A DNA stretch of 64,000 nucleotides, taken from contig JAWKYG010000002.1 in NCBI GenBank assembly GCA_041396585.1, forward strand, positions 62,001 through 126,000. The letters run 5' to 3'. The position numbers and the translations under genes are program-made. Numbering within the stretch: the first letter of the stretch is position 1; each line of letters begins with the position of its first letter. Source of the DNA: JAUIAI01 sp041396585 (GTDB taxonomy: Bacteria; Pseudomonadota; Gammaproteobacteria; Burkholderiales; Burkholderiaceae_E). This document shows, one piece after another, positions 45,528 through 55,323 of the stretch. Below the pieces are notes generated by a model. It made no database searches. It had not been told where the DNA came from and saw nothing but the letters and a program-made list of their open reading frames with translations.

Positions 45528-46169
45528 ATGCTGAAACTTTCCACGCGGCCAAAAGCTTTCCTATTTGATCTTGGTGGCGTTTTGGTGGACATCGATTTTG
45601 CCAACGCGTTTCGTGAGTGGGCGCAGTACTCGCCGTTGAGCACGGAACAGCTCGCATCACGATTCGCCTTCGATGAATCGTATAAGCGGCACGAGCGTGG
45701 CGAATTGCCTGGAGAAGATTGCTTCGCGCACTTGAAGCGAGTTCTGGAACTCGATGGCGCTTCTGAATCGGATATTGAGCGGGGTTGGAACTCGATTTTC
45801 GTGGGAGAGATTGCCGAGACACGAAGGCTTGTCGAGCGCGCACGTCGATATGCCTCGTGCTTCGTGTTTTCCAACACGAATGCTTCCCACATGGCAACAT
45901 GGCGAGACCTCTATCCGTCGGTGGTCGGAGCTTTCGACCGCATCTTTACGTCGCATGAACTTGGAATGCGCAAGCCAGAACAAGCGGCATTTGCCAAGAT
46001 AGTGGAGTTGACGCAGATTCCTGCGAACGAGATAGTCTTCTTCGATGATCTGGCGGAGAACGTTGACTCTGCGATTCAAGCGGGCCTGCATGGCGTCGTG
46101 GTTCGATCACCGGCGGACGTGCGTAGAGCGTTCGAAATGATGGGGCTACGTGAGGGCGATGAGGTCTAA
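45528..46169 (+). CDS. HAD-family hydrolase
   Basis: A 213-residue HAD phosphatase: motif I FLFDLGGVLVDID (nucleophile Asp), a helical cap, motif II CFVFSNTNASH, motif III Lys in HELGMRKPEQAAFAKI, and motif IV IVFFDDLAENVDSAIQAGL. It resembles YihX-like sugar phosphatases, but the substrate cannot be named. It is the only gene of cassette 4, with lower GC than chromosomal neighbours. Its TAA lies in the GTCTAAC repeat of the attC site. Confidence 0.88.
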   Translation: MLKLSTRPKAFLFDLGGVLVDIDFANAFREWAQYSPLSTEQLASRFAFDESYKRHERGELPGEDCFAHLKRVLELDGASESDIERGWNSIFVGEIAETRRLVERARRYASCFVFSNTNASHMATWRDLYPSVVGAFDRIFTSHELGMRKPEQAAFAKIVELTQIPANEIVFFDDLAENVDSAIQAGLHGVVVRSPADVRRAFEMMGLREGDEV

Positions 46170-46170
46170 C
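46164..46170 (+). other. left half of an interrupted attC site
   Basis: GTCTAAC fits the attC left-repeat consensus RYYYAAC exactly and contains the stop codon of the HAD gene. No right half follows; the IS1111-type fragment lies beyond. Confidence 0.5.
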
Positions 46171-46436
46171 ATTTCGTATATGGACTCCCCCCGAAACGCC
46201 AGAGACTGATAGGTGTGAATGGCAATTGGGAATCGCGTGCAGTCGTATATCCGGCATCTGAATTGACTCGATTTGGTGGCTCGTGCCGTCATGGAATTTG
46301 CCAACCCGGTGCCAGTCGTTTGCAACGGCCGCTGAATGGCCAGAAGGGTTATCGGCATCGAAGGGTTGTGGTGCGACCGTGGTTGGCATGATGGGCGAAT
46401 CGTCTCTGTGCAACGCGTGGATGGGATGGTGATTGA

Positions 46437-46640
46437 TCAATGGGCCAGTTCGAAGGCCTGGCGGTTCATCTTCTTGGTGAGCCGCGTTGCTGGTTCTCCG
46501 AATGGGGTGTGGTCGCGAAGCACACCGAAGCAGATGCGGGCGAGCTTGTCGGCCAAGGCGCAGGTGTTTTGACCCACCACAAATCTGCTCAGGTGCCATC
46601 GAATCCAAGTGGCGCAGATCAGCATCGTTATCGACGAATG
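46437..46640 (-). pseudogene. C-terminal fragment of an IS110/IS1111-type transposase
   Basis: About 60 codons read RFVVGQNTCALADKLARICF, then GVLRDHTPFGEPATRLTKKM and NRQAFELAH. This is the characteristic end of IS1111-group transposases (ALANKxARICYAVLRD...KKLxRQAF). The N-terminal catalytic part is missing, so the element is dead. IS1111-attC elements are known to insert into integron attC sites, and this fragment lies directly behind an attC half-site. Confidence 0.7.
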
Positions 46641-46697
46641 TAGCTAGCGCTATACGGCCCCCTAGAAGCATGCCGCTGCGCTGGCTCTGACGCGGCC

Positions 46698-46718
46698 GCA
46701 TAACAAATCGGCGCTAGA
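46698..46718 (+). other. truncated attC-like remnant at the right end of the array
   Basis: GCATAAC (46698-46704), a typical left repeat, is followed after only seven bases by GCTAGAC (46712-46718), a right-repeat variant, without the usual stem. It marks the right limit of the low-GC region. Confidence 0.45.
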
Positions 46719-46785
46719 CTCACCCCCGCGAACCCAACCCGCCGTGCCCGGTTTCAGCCTATCAGCCCACATCAAGAGACAACCC

Positions 46786-47322
46786 ATGTCGCTACCATAT
46801 CGCCCCTGGGCGGCCCTCGTGCTGCTCTGCGCCATGTCTGCCGCCAGTGCGCAGGTCTCCGGTGGTGCCAAGCCGAAAGGCACCTGCCAGGTGTCGGCGC
46901 CGATCATCCAGCCTGCAGGCGTGGGTCAGACGATATGCGGCAGCGTGGTCAACACGTGCACCAGCTATATGACGGTCAGGGTTGCCGTCGTGCAGCTCGA
47001 TAGCACCGGCCCCGCGCCCGGCGGCGTGCATAGCCTGATCATTCCGGATGCGAACAACATCCATCCTGGTGGGGCTGGTAGTGCGTGCCTGCCGTTTCAG
47101 GGGCCTGCGGTCACGGCGCACAACTTCACGCGGCTGGTGGGATTCCAGACCCAATGCGCGAGCGGGCCCCAGCGGGCGCCGTTGATCACGCTGTCGGTGC
47201 GCGAGGAAATGGGTGATCCGACGGCCAATTCGGTTTACGGTGTCCCCGTGCGCCCGATCACGGTCGAAGACACGACCTACGGTGCGGTATCCCGGATCTG
47301 TGACACTGCGGCCAGCCAGTAA
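46786..47322 (+). CDS. small secreted protein of unknown function
   Basis: A 178-residue protein with a good signal peptide (MSLPYRPWAALVLLCAMSAA, then SAQ) and a mature region with six spaced cysteines (GTCQV, TICGS, NTCTS, SACLP, TQCAS, RICDT), suggesting disulfide bonding outside the cytoplasm. No family is recognised. It lies between the integron remnant and the caspase genes, on the same strand as the latter. Confidence 0.6.
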   Translation: MSLPYRPWAALVLLCAMSAASAQVSGGAKPKGTCQVSAPIIQPAGVGQTICGSVVNTCTSYMTVRVAVVQLDSTGPAPGGVHSLIIPDANNIHPGGAGSACLPFQGPAVTAHNFTRLVGFQTQCASGPQRAPLITLSVREEMGDPTANSVYGVPVRPITVEDTTYGAVSRICDTAASQ

Positions 47323-47487
47323 GCAGGGTGTGCGCATCGGCTTGCTCTGGCTTGCCGCTGGCTGATCATTGCATCGCGCTATTCGCTTCTGCGCCTCATG
47401 TCGGGCTGAATGTTCGCCCTTCGCCTTGCCCCATCAGCCTCAGGCCTGCAAACTTTACCGAAAGGGTAGCGGGAGTCAGGAAAGGCT

Positions 47488-48943
47488 ATGGCCTCGATTC
47501 GGAGCGGTTTGGTCACGATATCCGGGGCGTTGCGTGAGCCGGTCCGCGGCGCGCGCGTGTTGGGCGTCTGTGTGGCGCTGGCCGGCATATGGTCATGCGC
47601 GGTGCCGGAGTCGGTTCGAAGCGTCGAGTCCGTGACGACGCGCCCGGTGGGCGGGAGCACCGGGGGCATGACACCGCAGGCGCTGGCGGCGATCGAACTG
47701 GTCAATAACTATGGTATCGAGTTCGATGAGTCGAATCGTCGTCGGATGAACGAGGCGCTCGAGCGCGAGATGGGGGAGTATCGGGTGTTTGGCACCGATC
47801 GCTCGTCGCCTTATGTGCTCAAGGGCACGGTGCTGCGGTTCAACGAGGTGGGCGGTGGCCTGTTCGGCGGCGGTGCCAAGTTGTCGCTGGTGGTTCAGTA
47901 TGCGTTGTTCGACGGCCAGGGGCAGCGGGTTTATCAGCGCCGCCTTTCGTCAGGCGCCGAGCCCGGCGAGTCCGCCCGGGTGATCGATGACAACGCCCGG
48001 CAGTTGGCGGCGCAGTTGCGGCAGTATTTCTCGGTGGCGGGCGGTGCGCCGGCCGCGGCGGTGCCGCCGGTGGCGGCCCGGCCCGATCCGGTGCCCACGC
48101 CGGCGCGCGCGTCGGTGGCGCCATCTGCGGCTTTCGCTGCGCCCAGCGCGCCGCGCACGGCCGCGCGCGCCTCGCGGCCCGCGGTGTCGGTGCCGCCGGT
48201 GGAGATTCAGAGTCTGCCGCACTCGGGCATCGATTTCGGCAGGTATCACGCGCTGATCATCGGCAATGATCGGTATCTGCGCCTGAAGCCGTTGCGCAAT
48301 GCATCGGCCGATGCGCGCCGGCTCGACACGATTCTGCGGTCGCAGTATGCGTTCGAGACCACGCTCCTGGTGGACGCCTCGCGCCAGCAGATTCTCGATT
48401 CGCTGGCGCGGCTGCGGCGCAGCCTGGGCCCGCGCGACAATCTGCTGATCTATTACGCCGGCCATGGCACGCTCGATGACAAGGCCGACGAGGGCTATTG
48501 GTTGCCGGTGGATGCCGATCGCGACAATCCCGCCAACTGGATCTCGAATTCATCGATCACCACGGAGATTCGTGCGATTCGTGCCCGGCATGTGCTGGTG
48601 GTGGCCGACAGCTGCTTTTCGGGCAAGCTGACCCGGGGCATCAAGCCGCGCCTGAATTCGCCCGGCTATCTCAGTCGCATGGTGCAGCGTGTGTCCCGAA
48701 CCGCGCTGACCTCGGGCGGTCTGGAGCCGGTGCTCGATGGCGGGGAAAGTCCGAGCACTCGGTCTTTGCTTCGGCGCTGTTCGAGGCCTTGCTCACCAAC
48801 ACGGGCGTGGTCGATACCGCGCAATTGATCGGCTTCCTGCGCCACAAGGTGTATCTGGAGGCGGAGCAACTCCCGAGTACGGCGATATTCGTCGCGCCGG
48901 TCACGCGGGCGGCGATTTCCTGTTCGTTCGCCAGCAGCGCTAA
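47488..48943 (+). pseudogene. caspase-family (C14) lipoprotein 1, two frame breaks
   Basis: The N-terminus resembles a lipoprotein signal ending at C37 (ALAGIWSC). A domain of about 120 residues follows (TPQALAAIELVNNYGIEFDE, GTVLRFNEVGGG), then a Pro/Ala linker and a caspase domain from FGRYHALIIGNDRYLRLKPL. The catalytic dyad is H326 (IYYAGHG) and C376 (VVADSCFSG). Near 48745 and 48875 single bases are missing in GGGG and CCG runs. Adding them gives HSVFASALFEALLTNTG and PEYGDIRRAGHAGGDFLFVR, ending at TAA 48941-48943. It is probably intact in the organism and exported. Confidence 0.8.
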
Positions 48944-48954
48944 CGGAGGGCACG

Positions 48955-50332
48955 ATGATGAATCCGAGTCGACTTTGGCGTGCGCTGGCATGCGCCATGC
49001 TGGTCATTGTGCTGGCCGCCTGTGGACCCCCGGCGCCCGTACACGGTGCTGCCCGACATGGCGCCACGGGCCGGGTCCATGACGCCTTATGCGCTCAAGA
49101 CCATCGAGGTGCACGGGCGCAATGGCATGGGTGCGCAGACCGATGTCGAGCGCATGCTGCCGGTGGAACTCGGGCGGCAGTTCGTGGCCGCCAACGTGTT
49201 CGGCAGCGATCTCAGGCAGGGCTATACGCTGCGGGTCACCTACGAGGATGCCGGCTCCGAGAATTCGATCATCAATGTGCTGGTTCCCACAGCGATCACC
49301 GGCCAGGGTTATCGCATCACGGCCTTGTTCGAGCTGATCGATGCCAGCGGCCAGGTGGTGCATACGGAGCGGGTGGCGAGCACGGCCAGATCTTCCAAGT
49401 TCAGCGGCCGTGCGCGCTCCGATGATCTGAACCGCGACCTCACCGCCGATCTTTCCAGCCGCTATTCGGCGAGCCTGACCACCTCGCTCGCGCGCACCCG
49501 CAATGCGTATGCTGCGCCGGCCGCGGTTGCGGCTGCGGCCACGGCGGCACCGAGCGCGCCGCCGCCGTCGCCCGTTCCGGCGCCGCGCGCCGAGGCAGCG
49601 GCCGCCGCCGATGTGTTTGGCCGGTATCACGCGCTGATCATCGGCAACAATGAGTACCGCAATCTGCCCGTGCTGCAGAGTGCCGTGCTGGATGCGCAGC
49701 GGGTGGAAAAGGTATTGTCCGAACGCTATGGCTTCAAGACGCGGCTGCTGCTCAATGTGGACCGCGCCGAGATTCTTGGCGCACTGTACGAGCTGCGGCG
49801 CACGCTGATGCCCAGGGACAATCTGCTGATCTACTACGCGGGCCATGGCTGGCTCGATGAGCAAACCGACGAGGGGTATTGGCTGCCGGTGAATGCCGAG
49901 CAGCAGAGCACGGCCTCCTGGATCTCCAATGCCTCGCTGACGGCGGCGATCCGCGCGATGGAGGCCAAGCATGTGATGATCGTGGCCGATAGCTGCTTTT
50001 CGGGCCGCCTCACCCGCGACACCGTGACCGAGTTGCGCACGCCTTCGCATGTGCAACGGATGGCCGGCCTGCGCGCGCGCACCGCCCTGACCTCCGGCGG
50101 GCTGGAGCCGGTGCTCGATGGTGGCGGCACCGGCAACCACTCGGTGTTCGCATCGGCGTTCTTGCAGGCGCTGGAAACGAACCGCGACGCCATCGATATG
50201 TCCGCGCTGTTCAGCCGGGTTCGTCGCGCGGTGGCGCTCGAGGCCGATCAGGTCCCGGAGTATGGTGATATCCGCCGCGCCGGCCACCAGGGGGGCGACT
50301 TTGTTTTCGTGCCCAGCTCCGGGCGCCAGTGA
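48955..50332 (+). pseudogene. caspase-family (C14) lipoprotein 2, one frame break
   Basis: ATG 48955 opens MMNPSRLWRALACAMLVIVL with the lipobox LAAC. One extra C in CCCCC near 49030 separates this from the main frame, YTVLPDMAPRAGSMTPYALK. A domain with VLVPTAITGQGYRITALFEL follows, then a Pro/Ala linker and the caspase domain FGRYHALIIGNNEYRNLPVL, with His in IYYAGHGWLDEQ and Cys in IVADSCFSGRL, 50 residues apart as in the first copy. It starts 11 bp after that gene. The likely location is the periplasmic face of a membrane; the role is unknown. Confidence 0.8.
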
Positions 50333-50499
50333 TCATTCCCGGGCAGGACGGCCCGACGGGTTCGGGCCTGCGCGGCTGGCGCATTCTGTGCGACAGTGGT
50401 TGCGATGATGGGCAAGGCAACGGGTGTGTATGAGCGCGGTCCGACAATGACCGCTATCGCGGATCAGCTCGGACTTCGACAACCAGTTTCGGAGTCGTC

Positions 50500-51481
50500 A
50501 TGAAAGCGTGGGTTATTCACGAACCTGGAGGGCCGGAGAAATTCCGGCTGGAGGAGATGCCGGATCCGGAGCCGCGATCCGGCTGGGCGCTGATTCGTGT
50601 CCGCGCGTTCGGAGTGAATCGATCTGAGTGGTTCACACGTCGGGGCGATTCACCGACGGTCAGGTTCCCACGGGTACTTGGCATCGAATGTGTTGGCGAG
50701 CTCGTGGATCCGGGCGGGCTGGATCTGCCAACAGGGTCGACGGTCGCGGCGATCATGGGCGGCATGGGTCGCCAGTTCGATGGATCTTATGCGCAGTACA
50801 CGCGGGTGCCGCACGGGTGTGTGTTCTCGCTGCAGACCAGTCTGCCGTGGGAAAGGCTGGCCGCGCTGCCGGAGATGCTCCAGACAACCCACGGGTCACT
50901 GCATGCGGCGTTGGAGATCGATCGCGCCGAATCCCTGCTGATTCGTGGCGGCACTTCGTCCATCGGCATGGCGGCGCTTGCGCTGGCCAAGCGAGCCGGG
51001 CTGCAGGTGGGCACGACCACGCGTGATCCGAAGAAGACCGCCGAGCTCGAGGCCGCCGGCGCCGATGATGTCTGGGTCGATCAGGGGGCGCTCGCCGAGC
51101 AGATCATGTCCCGGCGGGGCAGGCCGTATGACAGGGTTCTCGAACTCGTCGGTACCACGACACTGCTGGATTCGTTGCGTTGCGTGGGGCGAGGGGGAAT
51201 CGTTTGCATGACCGGGATTCTCGGTGGCGCATGGGTGCTCGAGCAGTTCCATCCGATGGGCGACGTGCCAACGGCGGTCAAGCTCACGTCTTACAGCGGC
51301 GAGGCCGCCGACATGACCCCGGAGCAACTGCAGAACTACGTCGATCTCGTGCAGGCGGGCAAGCTCGAGGTCAGGACCGGCCCCGTCTTTGCGTTCGAGG
51401 AGCTGGTTTCAGGCGCATACCCTGATGGACGAGAATCAGGCGGGTGGGAAGATCGTCGTCCGCGGCCTGGATGACACCTGA
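50500..51481 (+). pseudogene. zinc-type alcohol dehydrogenase/quinone oxidoreductase (MDR), late frameshift
   Basis: About 327 residues from MKAWVIHEPGGPEKFRLEEM. It has GVNRSEWFTRRGDSP, RFPRVLGIECVGEL, GSYAQYTRVPHGCVF, a nucleotide-binding segment LLIRGGTSSIGMAALALAKR and VLELVGTTTLLDSLRCVGRG. The zinc ligands of classical ADHs are absent, so it belongs to the quinone oxidoreductase group. Near 51405 one base shifts the frame. The other frame gives AHTLMDENQAGGKIVVRGLDD, the normal C-terminus, stopping at 51479-51481. An indel error is likely. Confidence 0.8.
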
Positions 51482-51583
51482 TGGCTGGCGGGTAGTGAAC
51501 CCGGCTCTCATCGCCTAAGAACATTGTCACGCGCAACCATGAGCCCGGCCACGATGAACCCGACCATTCCAGCTCGACGCCGA

Positions 51584-51965
51584 ATGCCGTACATCGGATT
51601 GTTTGTCATCTGCCCTTCGTGGTGTCGATGTTCGGACCGGTCGCGGCCGCCGAACAGAGGTTCCCGGAGTCATTGACGTGAAGGTCACCGCGAATGCCGG
51701 TCGCGTCTTCGACTTCGATGTCACGGTCTCTTCGCCCTATGACACCCCTGCGCGCTATGCGGATGGCTTTCGCATCACCACGGGCTCTGGCGAAATTCTG
51801 GGCGAGCGCAAGCTCTTGCATGATCATCAGGGGGAGCAGCCATTCACCCGCGGCCTGCACGGCGTTCGGATTCCGGGCTCCATCGTGGAGGTGCTTGTTC
51901 AGGCACGGGATCAAAAGTACGGCTACGGTGGAAAGTCGGTCCGCGTGGCGTTGCCGCCGCGTTGA
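51584..51965 (+). CDS. probable small exported protein, frame uncertain
   Basis: The C-terminal part (from about 51665) reads VIDVKVTANAGRVFDFDVTV, SSPYDTPARYADGFRITTGS, GERKLLHDHQGEQPFTRGLH and VLVQARDQKYGYGGKSVRVA, a beta-rich protein of unknown family. ATG 51584 opens MPYIGLFVIC, and a second frame gives LPFVVSMFGPVAAAEQRFP. Joining the three pieces with two one-base additions would give a normal signal peptide. The N-terminus is therefore a reconstruction, not directly encoded. Confidence 0.45.
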
Positions 51966-52291
51966 TCCACCGGTTTCAGCAGCCTTGTGGCGGCTTGCCC
52001 TGAATCGCGGCATCTTTCCAGGTCAGGCATCGACGATGGCAGAAAGATGATGGCTCCGCGAACCGCGGATCCGCAAAGAAGCGAACGTATCCGAAACAAT
52101 CCGATGTGCGCGGGGCATCTCTTGATGAGGCGCTGCGTGTTCCGCGCCCCATCCTTGATCTCTACGCCGGAAAGCCGACTCAGCCTTTATCTGTCGCGAA
52201 GGCGCGAAATGTTGATCCGAAGGGATCGCAGCTGAAGCTGCTTTCAGGCGCCGCAATGACACCGCGTCACCCCAGTAGGCGAACCCGTCTC
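51966..52291. other. gene-free stretch before the nitrilase
   Basis: Nothing recognisable was found here: no gene, no strong promoter and no repeat. Confidence 0.4.
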
Positions 52292-53227
52292 ATGAAGCCA
52301 TACGAGAACCAAGATTGCCGCTATTCAAGCGGCGCCTTCTACCTGGACGTTCAGTCCTCACTGGATAAGGCCTGTGCACTCATTGCGCAGGCGGCTAATA
52401 CCGGTGCGGTGGTCGCCGGTTTTTCCGAGACCTGGCTGCCTGGTTACCCGTTTTTTCTGTTCTCGGAACTGAAGGGGACTGGTGGCGGGTGGCTGCGCGA
52501 TACCTGGCCGAGTCGATCCGAAATCCCCGGGCCTGAAACCGAGCGTCTGTGCCAAGTGGCAAAGCGTTGTGGCATTGACGTGGTCATCGGTGTGGTTGAG
52601 CGTGAGCCGCGCAGCCATGGTTCCGTGTACTGCACCATCCTGTTCATCGGCCGTGAGGGCATGATCCTCGGCGACACCGAAAGACCCGTGCCACGCTGCA
52701 CGAGCGCTCGGTCTGGGCCGATGGTGATGCGGCGGGCTTGGCGGCTTATCAGCGTCCGTACGGGCGCATTAGCGGGCTATGCTGCTGGGAACACAACACG
52801 GTGCTGCCTGGCTACGCGTTGATGCAGCAAGGCACGCAGATTCACTTTGCTCTGTGGCCCGGGCGTGAATCGCCGACAGCTCCGCCGGCACCGGCCGCGC
52901 TCTACCCCCGCCAGCTCCTGCTTTCGCGCGCGTTCGCTTCACAGGCCGCGAGCTATGTGGTCTGCGTAGGCGGGCTGCGACAGGCCGAACACATTCCCGC
53001 CGAGTTCCGTCACTTGCACAGCGTCGACACCAGCGGCGACAGCTACATCATCGACCCGCGTGGCGAGGTCATCGCCGGCCCTGCCAGTGGCGAGGAGGTC
53101 TTGGTGGCCGAGTATTCGGCCGAACAGGTGCTGGCCGCCAAGGTAGCGTGCGACGTGGCGGGCCACTATTCGCGTCCGGACTTGTTCTCGTTTTCCGTGC
53201 GCCGCCCTGTCGACAACGGCGTGGGCA
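52292..53227 (+). pseudogene. nitrilase, interrupted near its 3' end by an IS element
   Basis: ATG 52292 followed by one-base shifts gives TKIAAIQAAPFYLDVQSSLD, a classical nitrilase start. The catalytic Glu is in VAGFSETWLPGYPFF, the Lys in HRKTRATLHERSVW (after a one-base repair near 52683) and the Cys in ISGLCCWEHNTVLPG. The frame reaches RRPVDNGVG at 53226 and is then cut by the IS. Behind the IS, from 55180, the original end resumes as SGDSAQVESS and stops at 55209-55211. The enzyme would hydrolyse nitriles to acids. Confidence 0.82.
53222..53227. repeat. left target site duplication of the IS element
   Basis: TGGGCA at 53222-53227 directly precedes the left inverted repeat, and the same six bases occur at 55174-55179 after the right one. 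Confidence 0.85.
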
Positions 53228-55173
53228 CCCGAGTTCGACAGTTCAGAGCGCAAATCGGCGGTTTTTGGACAAGTGGCCCAGTAAAGATGCGGGTTTGCGG
53301 GGCGTTGAGTCAGAATTCGTGTGTTGGCACGCGTTTTTGGGCTGAAGATGCGCCGGTGAGTATTCCTTGACAGCAGGCATGGCGTATCTGGTAACGTGGG
53401 CATGTTCTCAAGCTCGTCCGGTCCGCGCCGCTACGTGCAGCTGGCCGAGTCGTTTCGCGACGAGACCGGCAAGGTGAAGCAGCGCACCATTGCCAGCCTG
53501 GGGCGTGTCGAACAGGTCCAACCGCATCTGGATTCGATCGTCCGTGGCCTTTGTCGTGCCACGGGGCGCGCCGCCGCCCGATCCGGCGGCGCTGCCATCG
53601 CCAACGAGTGCTAAAACCCGATATCCGCTTCGAGCCCTCGCGCGCCCTGGGCGACGTTTGGGTGCTCACCGCCCTTTGGGAAGGAACTGGGCTTCGAGCG
53701 TCTCCAGGCCTTTCGCCGCCGTTCGCGCCGCCAGATCAACGTGGAGTGCTGCGCGTGATGGTCTTCAATCGCCTTTGCGACCCGGAATCCAAGCTTGGGG
53801 TGCTTCGCTGGCTCGAGCGTGTCTGTCTGCCCGGCATTGAGGCCGAGCGGATCCAGCACCAGCACTTGCTGCGTGCCATGGATGCGCTGATCGAGCAGCG
53901 CGAGAATGTCGATGCGGTGGTGGCGCAGTTGCTGCGCCCGTTGATCGATGTTGAGCTCTCGGTGGTGTTCTATGACCTCACCACCATTCGCGCCGAGGGC
54001 CTGTCCGAGCAAGCCGATGATGTGCGCGAATTCGGCAAGTCCAAGGACGGCGGCATTCGCCGTCAATTCGTCTTGGGTGTCGTGCAGACCGCCCAGGGCT
54101 TGCCCATTCACCATGAGGTGTTCGCCGGCAACGTTGCTGAGACCAAGACGCTGCGGGCCACGCTGGAGACGGTGATGGCGCGATTCCCGATCCGTCGGGT
54201 GATTGCGGTTGCCGATCGTGGCCTGATGTCGGCGGACAACCTGCAGGAGCTGGCGGCAATCACCACCCTTCGGGCGAACCGCTCGCGTACATCCTGGCGG
54301 TTCCCGGTCGGCGTTATGGCGAGTTCGTTGACTTGCTCTCGGCCCGTTGCATGTCCGGCACTTTGCCGATGCGGACGACCGAGACGACCGCCGAGACCGT
54401 CTGGGAACGGCACCGTCTGGTCATTGCGCACGACCCAGTACGCGCGGCCGAGCAAACCGCCAAGCGCGATGCCACCATCAAGGCGCTCGAAGACCAGGCT
54501 GCCCAATGGGTGGGCAAACTTGATGGCCAGGATGCTGGAGACGCTCGCGCGGGCGGCCACTGTCCGATGGTGGAGCACGGGCCAAGTTCTATCACCTGCT
54601 CGAAAAGCGCGGCTCGGTCAGGATCATCAAGGTCGATCTCCAAGAGCGAGTTGTTCACCTATAGCGTGAACCGCAAGGCCCGACAGCTTGCCGAGCTCAT
54701 GGATGGCAAGCTGCTGCTGGTGAGCAACGTGGCTGAGCTCAAGGCACAAGAGATTGTTGAGCGCTACAAATCTCTGGCAGACATCGAGCGCGGCTTTAGG
54801 GTGCTCAAATCCGAGATCGAGATCGGCCCGGTGCACCACCGATTGCCCGACAGGATCCGGGCGCATGCCAGCCTCTGCTTTATCGCCCTGATCCTGCATC
54901 GTGTGATGCGCATGCGGCTTCGTCAATCGCCCATCGCGGTCTCGCCCGAACGCGCACTCGAGCACCTGCGGCGCATCCAGCACCATGAGGTCTACCTGGG
55001 CGAGACGTTGCATCGTGGCGTGACAACCGTCAATGACGAGCAGCGCTCGCTGCTCGCCTCGCTTGGAGCCCCAACACCCGACGGGCCGGAGCAGTTGGCG
55101 CTGTTGTAGTGGCAATTTGAAAACCTGATGCCATATCTATCAATCACTTACGCGCTGAACTGTTGAACTCGGG
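53228..55173 (+). mobile_element. IS1634-family insertion sequence, 1946 bp
   Basis: Terminal inverted repeats of 26 bp match at 23 positions: the left end starts CCCGAGTTCGACAGTTCAGA (53228), and the right end, read in reverse complement, starts CCCGAGTTCAACAGTTCAGC (55173). Both ends are flanked by the direct repeat TGGGCA. One transposase gene fills the element on the plus strand. Insertion split a nitrilase gene 10 codons before its stop. Confidence 0.88.
53402..55109 (+). pseudogene. IS1634-family transposase, several frame breaks
   Basis: Pieces in order: MFSSSSGPRRYVQLAESFRD..KVKQRTIASLGRVE; KELGFERLQAFRRRSRRQIN; VMVFNRLCDPESKLGVLRWL; the first catalytic Asp in VVFYDLTTIRAEG; the second in AVADRGLMSADNL; the Glu in LADIERGFRVLKSEIEIGPV, followed by HHRLPDRIRAHASLCFIAL. 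This is the DDE pattern of the IS1634/IS4 superfamily. At least four one-base breaks occur, so it is inactive as read, although the perfect target duplication suggests a recent insertion and some breaks may be sequencing errors. Confidence 0.82.
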
Positions 55174-55179
55174 TGGGCA
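55174..55179. repeat. right target site duplication of the IS element
   Basis: TGGGCA, identical to 53222-53227. Confidence 0.85.
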
Positions 55180-55323
55180 GCGGGGATTCGGCGCAGGTGG
55201 AGAGCAGCTGAGCGCCTGGGGAGCCTGATGGGTTGAAGGGCCGCCCGGTGTGTTGATGCAGCGTGAATCTGCGCAAGCGCACCCGCCACCTGCGCGTTGG
55301 CGCAGGCTTGCGCGGCGAGCCCC

